A DNA stretch of 5,381 nt, from NCBI GenBank assembly GCA_004556875.1, contig SFFP01000138.1:1-5381 (forward strand). Direction: 5' to 3'. The stretch's first letter is position 1, and each line of letters begins with the position of its first letter. Under the pieces are notes generated by a model. That model was not told where the DNA came from, searched no databases, and saw only the letters and a list, made by a program, of their open reading frames with translations. Made by a program: the position numbers and the translations under genes. Source of the stretch: Ruminococcus flavefaciens. Its GTDB lineage: Bacteria; Bacillota_A; Clostridia; Oscillospirales; Ruminococcaceae. Positions 5,219 to 5,381 of this stretch are shown here, one piece after another.

Positions 5219-5381
5219 TTAATACAGCACGAGCCGAGGATCAATATAGTCCCAGCCGTAGCCGTCGGTGTCTATATAAATATGGAAATTAACATTTCCG
5301 GCTGTTGTTTTGGCAAATTCCTTGCCTTCCTTGATACTGTCGCCCTCCTCGTAGTCATTTATAAGCACCGCATTTGCAATG
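5219..5381 (-). CDS. C-terminal end of an M23-like (CD1108-type) conjugation protein, partial
   Basis: Only the last 53 residues are visible; the gene continues past the right edge. The text contains DYEEGDSIKEGKEFAKT and then GNVNFHIYID and DYIDPRLVLY. This follows the end of M23/LytM domains, whose pattern is a GDxVkkGqxi strand, an HLHFEI strand and a VDPxxYL end. By that hand alignment the HxH positions are Asn-Val-Asn, so the usual zinc/catalytic His residues would be missing. In related elements, a large envelope protein with a peptidoglycan hydrolase domain precedes DUF4315, which supports the call. It would open the cell wall during conjugation if active, or act as a structural relative if not. 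The remainder of the protein is needed to confirm the family. Confidence 0.6.
   Translation of the reverse strand, partial: IANAVLINDYEEGDSIKEGKEFAKTTAGNVNFHIYIDTDGYGWDYIDPRLVLY

Overview
The window reads as part of an integrative and conjugative element (Tn1549/CTn-like group) from a low-to-mid GC Gram-positive gut bacterium, most likely a Clostridia member of the Ruminococcus/Oscillospiraceae kind. The basis is the adjacent set of an M23-like protein end, a DUF4315 coiled-coil protein and a CD1107-type DUF4366 surface protein, which is typical of the conjugation module of these elements in Clostridia. The taxon is inferred from family resemblance and strong GGAGG ribosome binding sites. It was not computed.

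All supported genes lie on the minus strand, so transcription runs from right to left and is nearly gapless. In that order they are: the C-terminal end of an M23-like protein (5219-5381, cut by the window edge); DUF4315 (4886-5206); DUF4366/CD1107-like (4093-4908), which overlaps DUF4315; a small membrane/coiled-coil protein of unknown function (3802-4074); an 84-base gap with two inverted repeats; a C5 DNA methyltransferase with DNMT3-like features (2533-3717); a PAPS-reductase-like PP-loop protein (1518-2540); a fibronectin type III protein (674-1525); a membrane-anchored winged-helix protein (126-653); and a 125-base non-coding stretch with a hairpin and repeats that probably leads into another gene beyond the left edge.

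Two blocks can be seen. The right block (3802-5381) is conjugation machinery at the cell surface. The middle block (674-3717) is a tightly coupled trio, methyltransferase, PP-loop enzyme and FN3 protein, whose two junctions are near-identical 8-base ATGYTTGA overlaps. The trio looks like cargo for modifying or protecting the element's DNA, with an unexplained FN3 partner. No restriction nuclease is present.

The main observations are: a short acidic-RFY-acidic motif shared by three otherwise unrelated proteins of the element (DUF4315, DUF4366 and the winged-helix protein); a left-edge leader in which three UUUCUCCUA boxes could pair with a UAGGAGAAA Shine-Dalgarno sequence; an M23-like end whose HxH motif appears to be NxN; and the methyltransferase/PP-loop/FN3 cassette.
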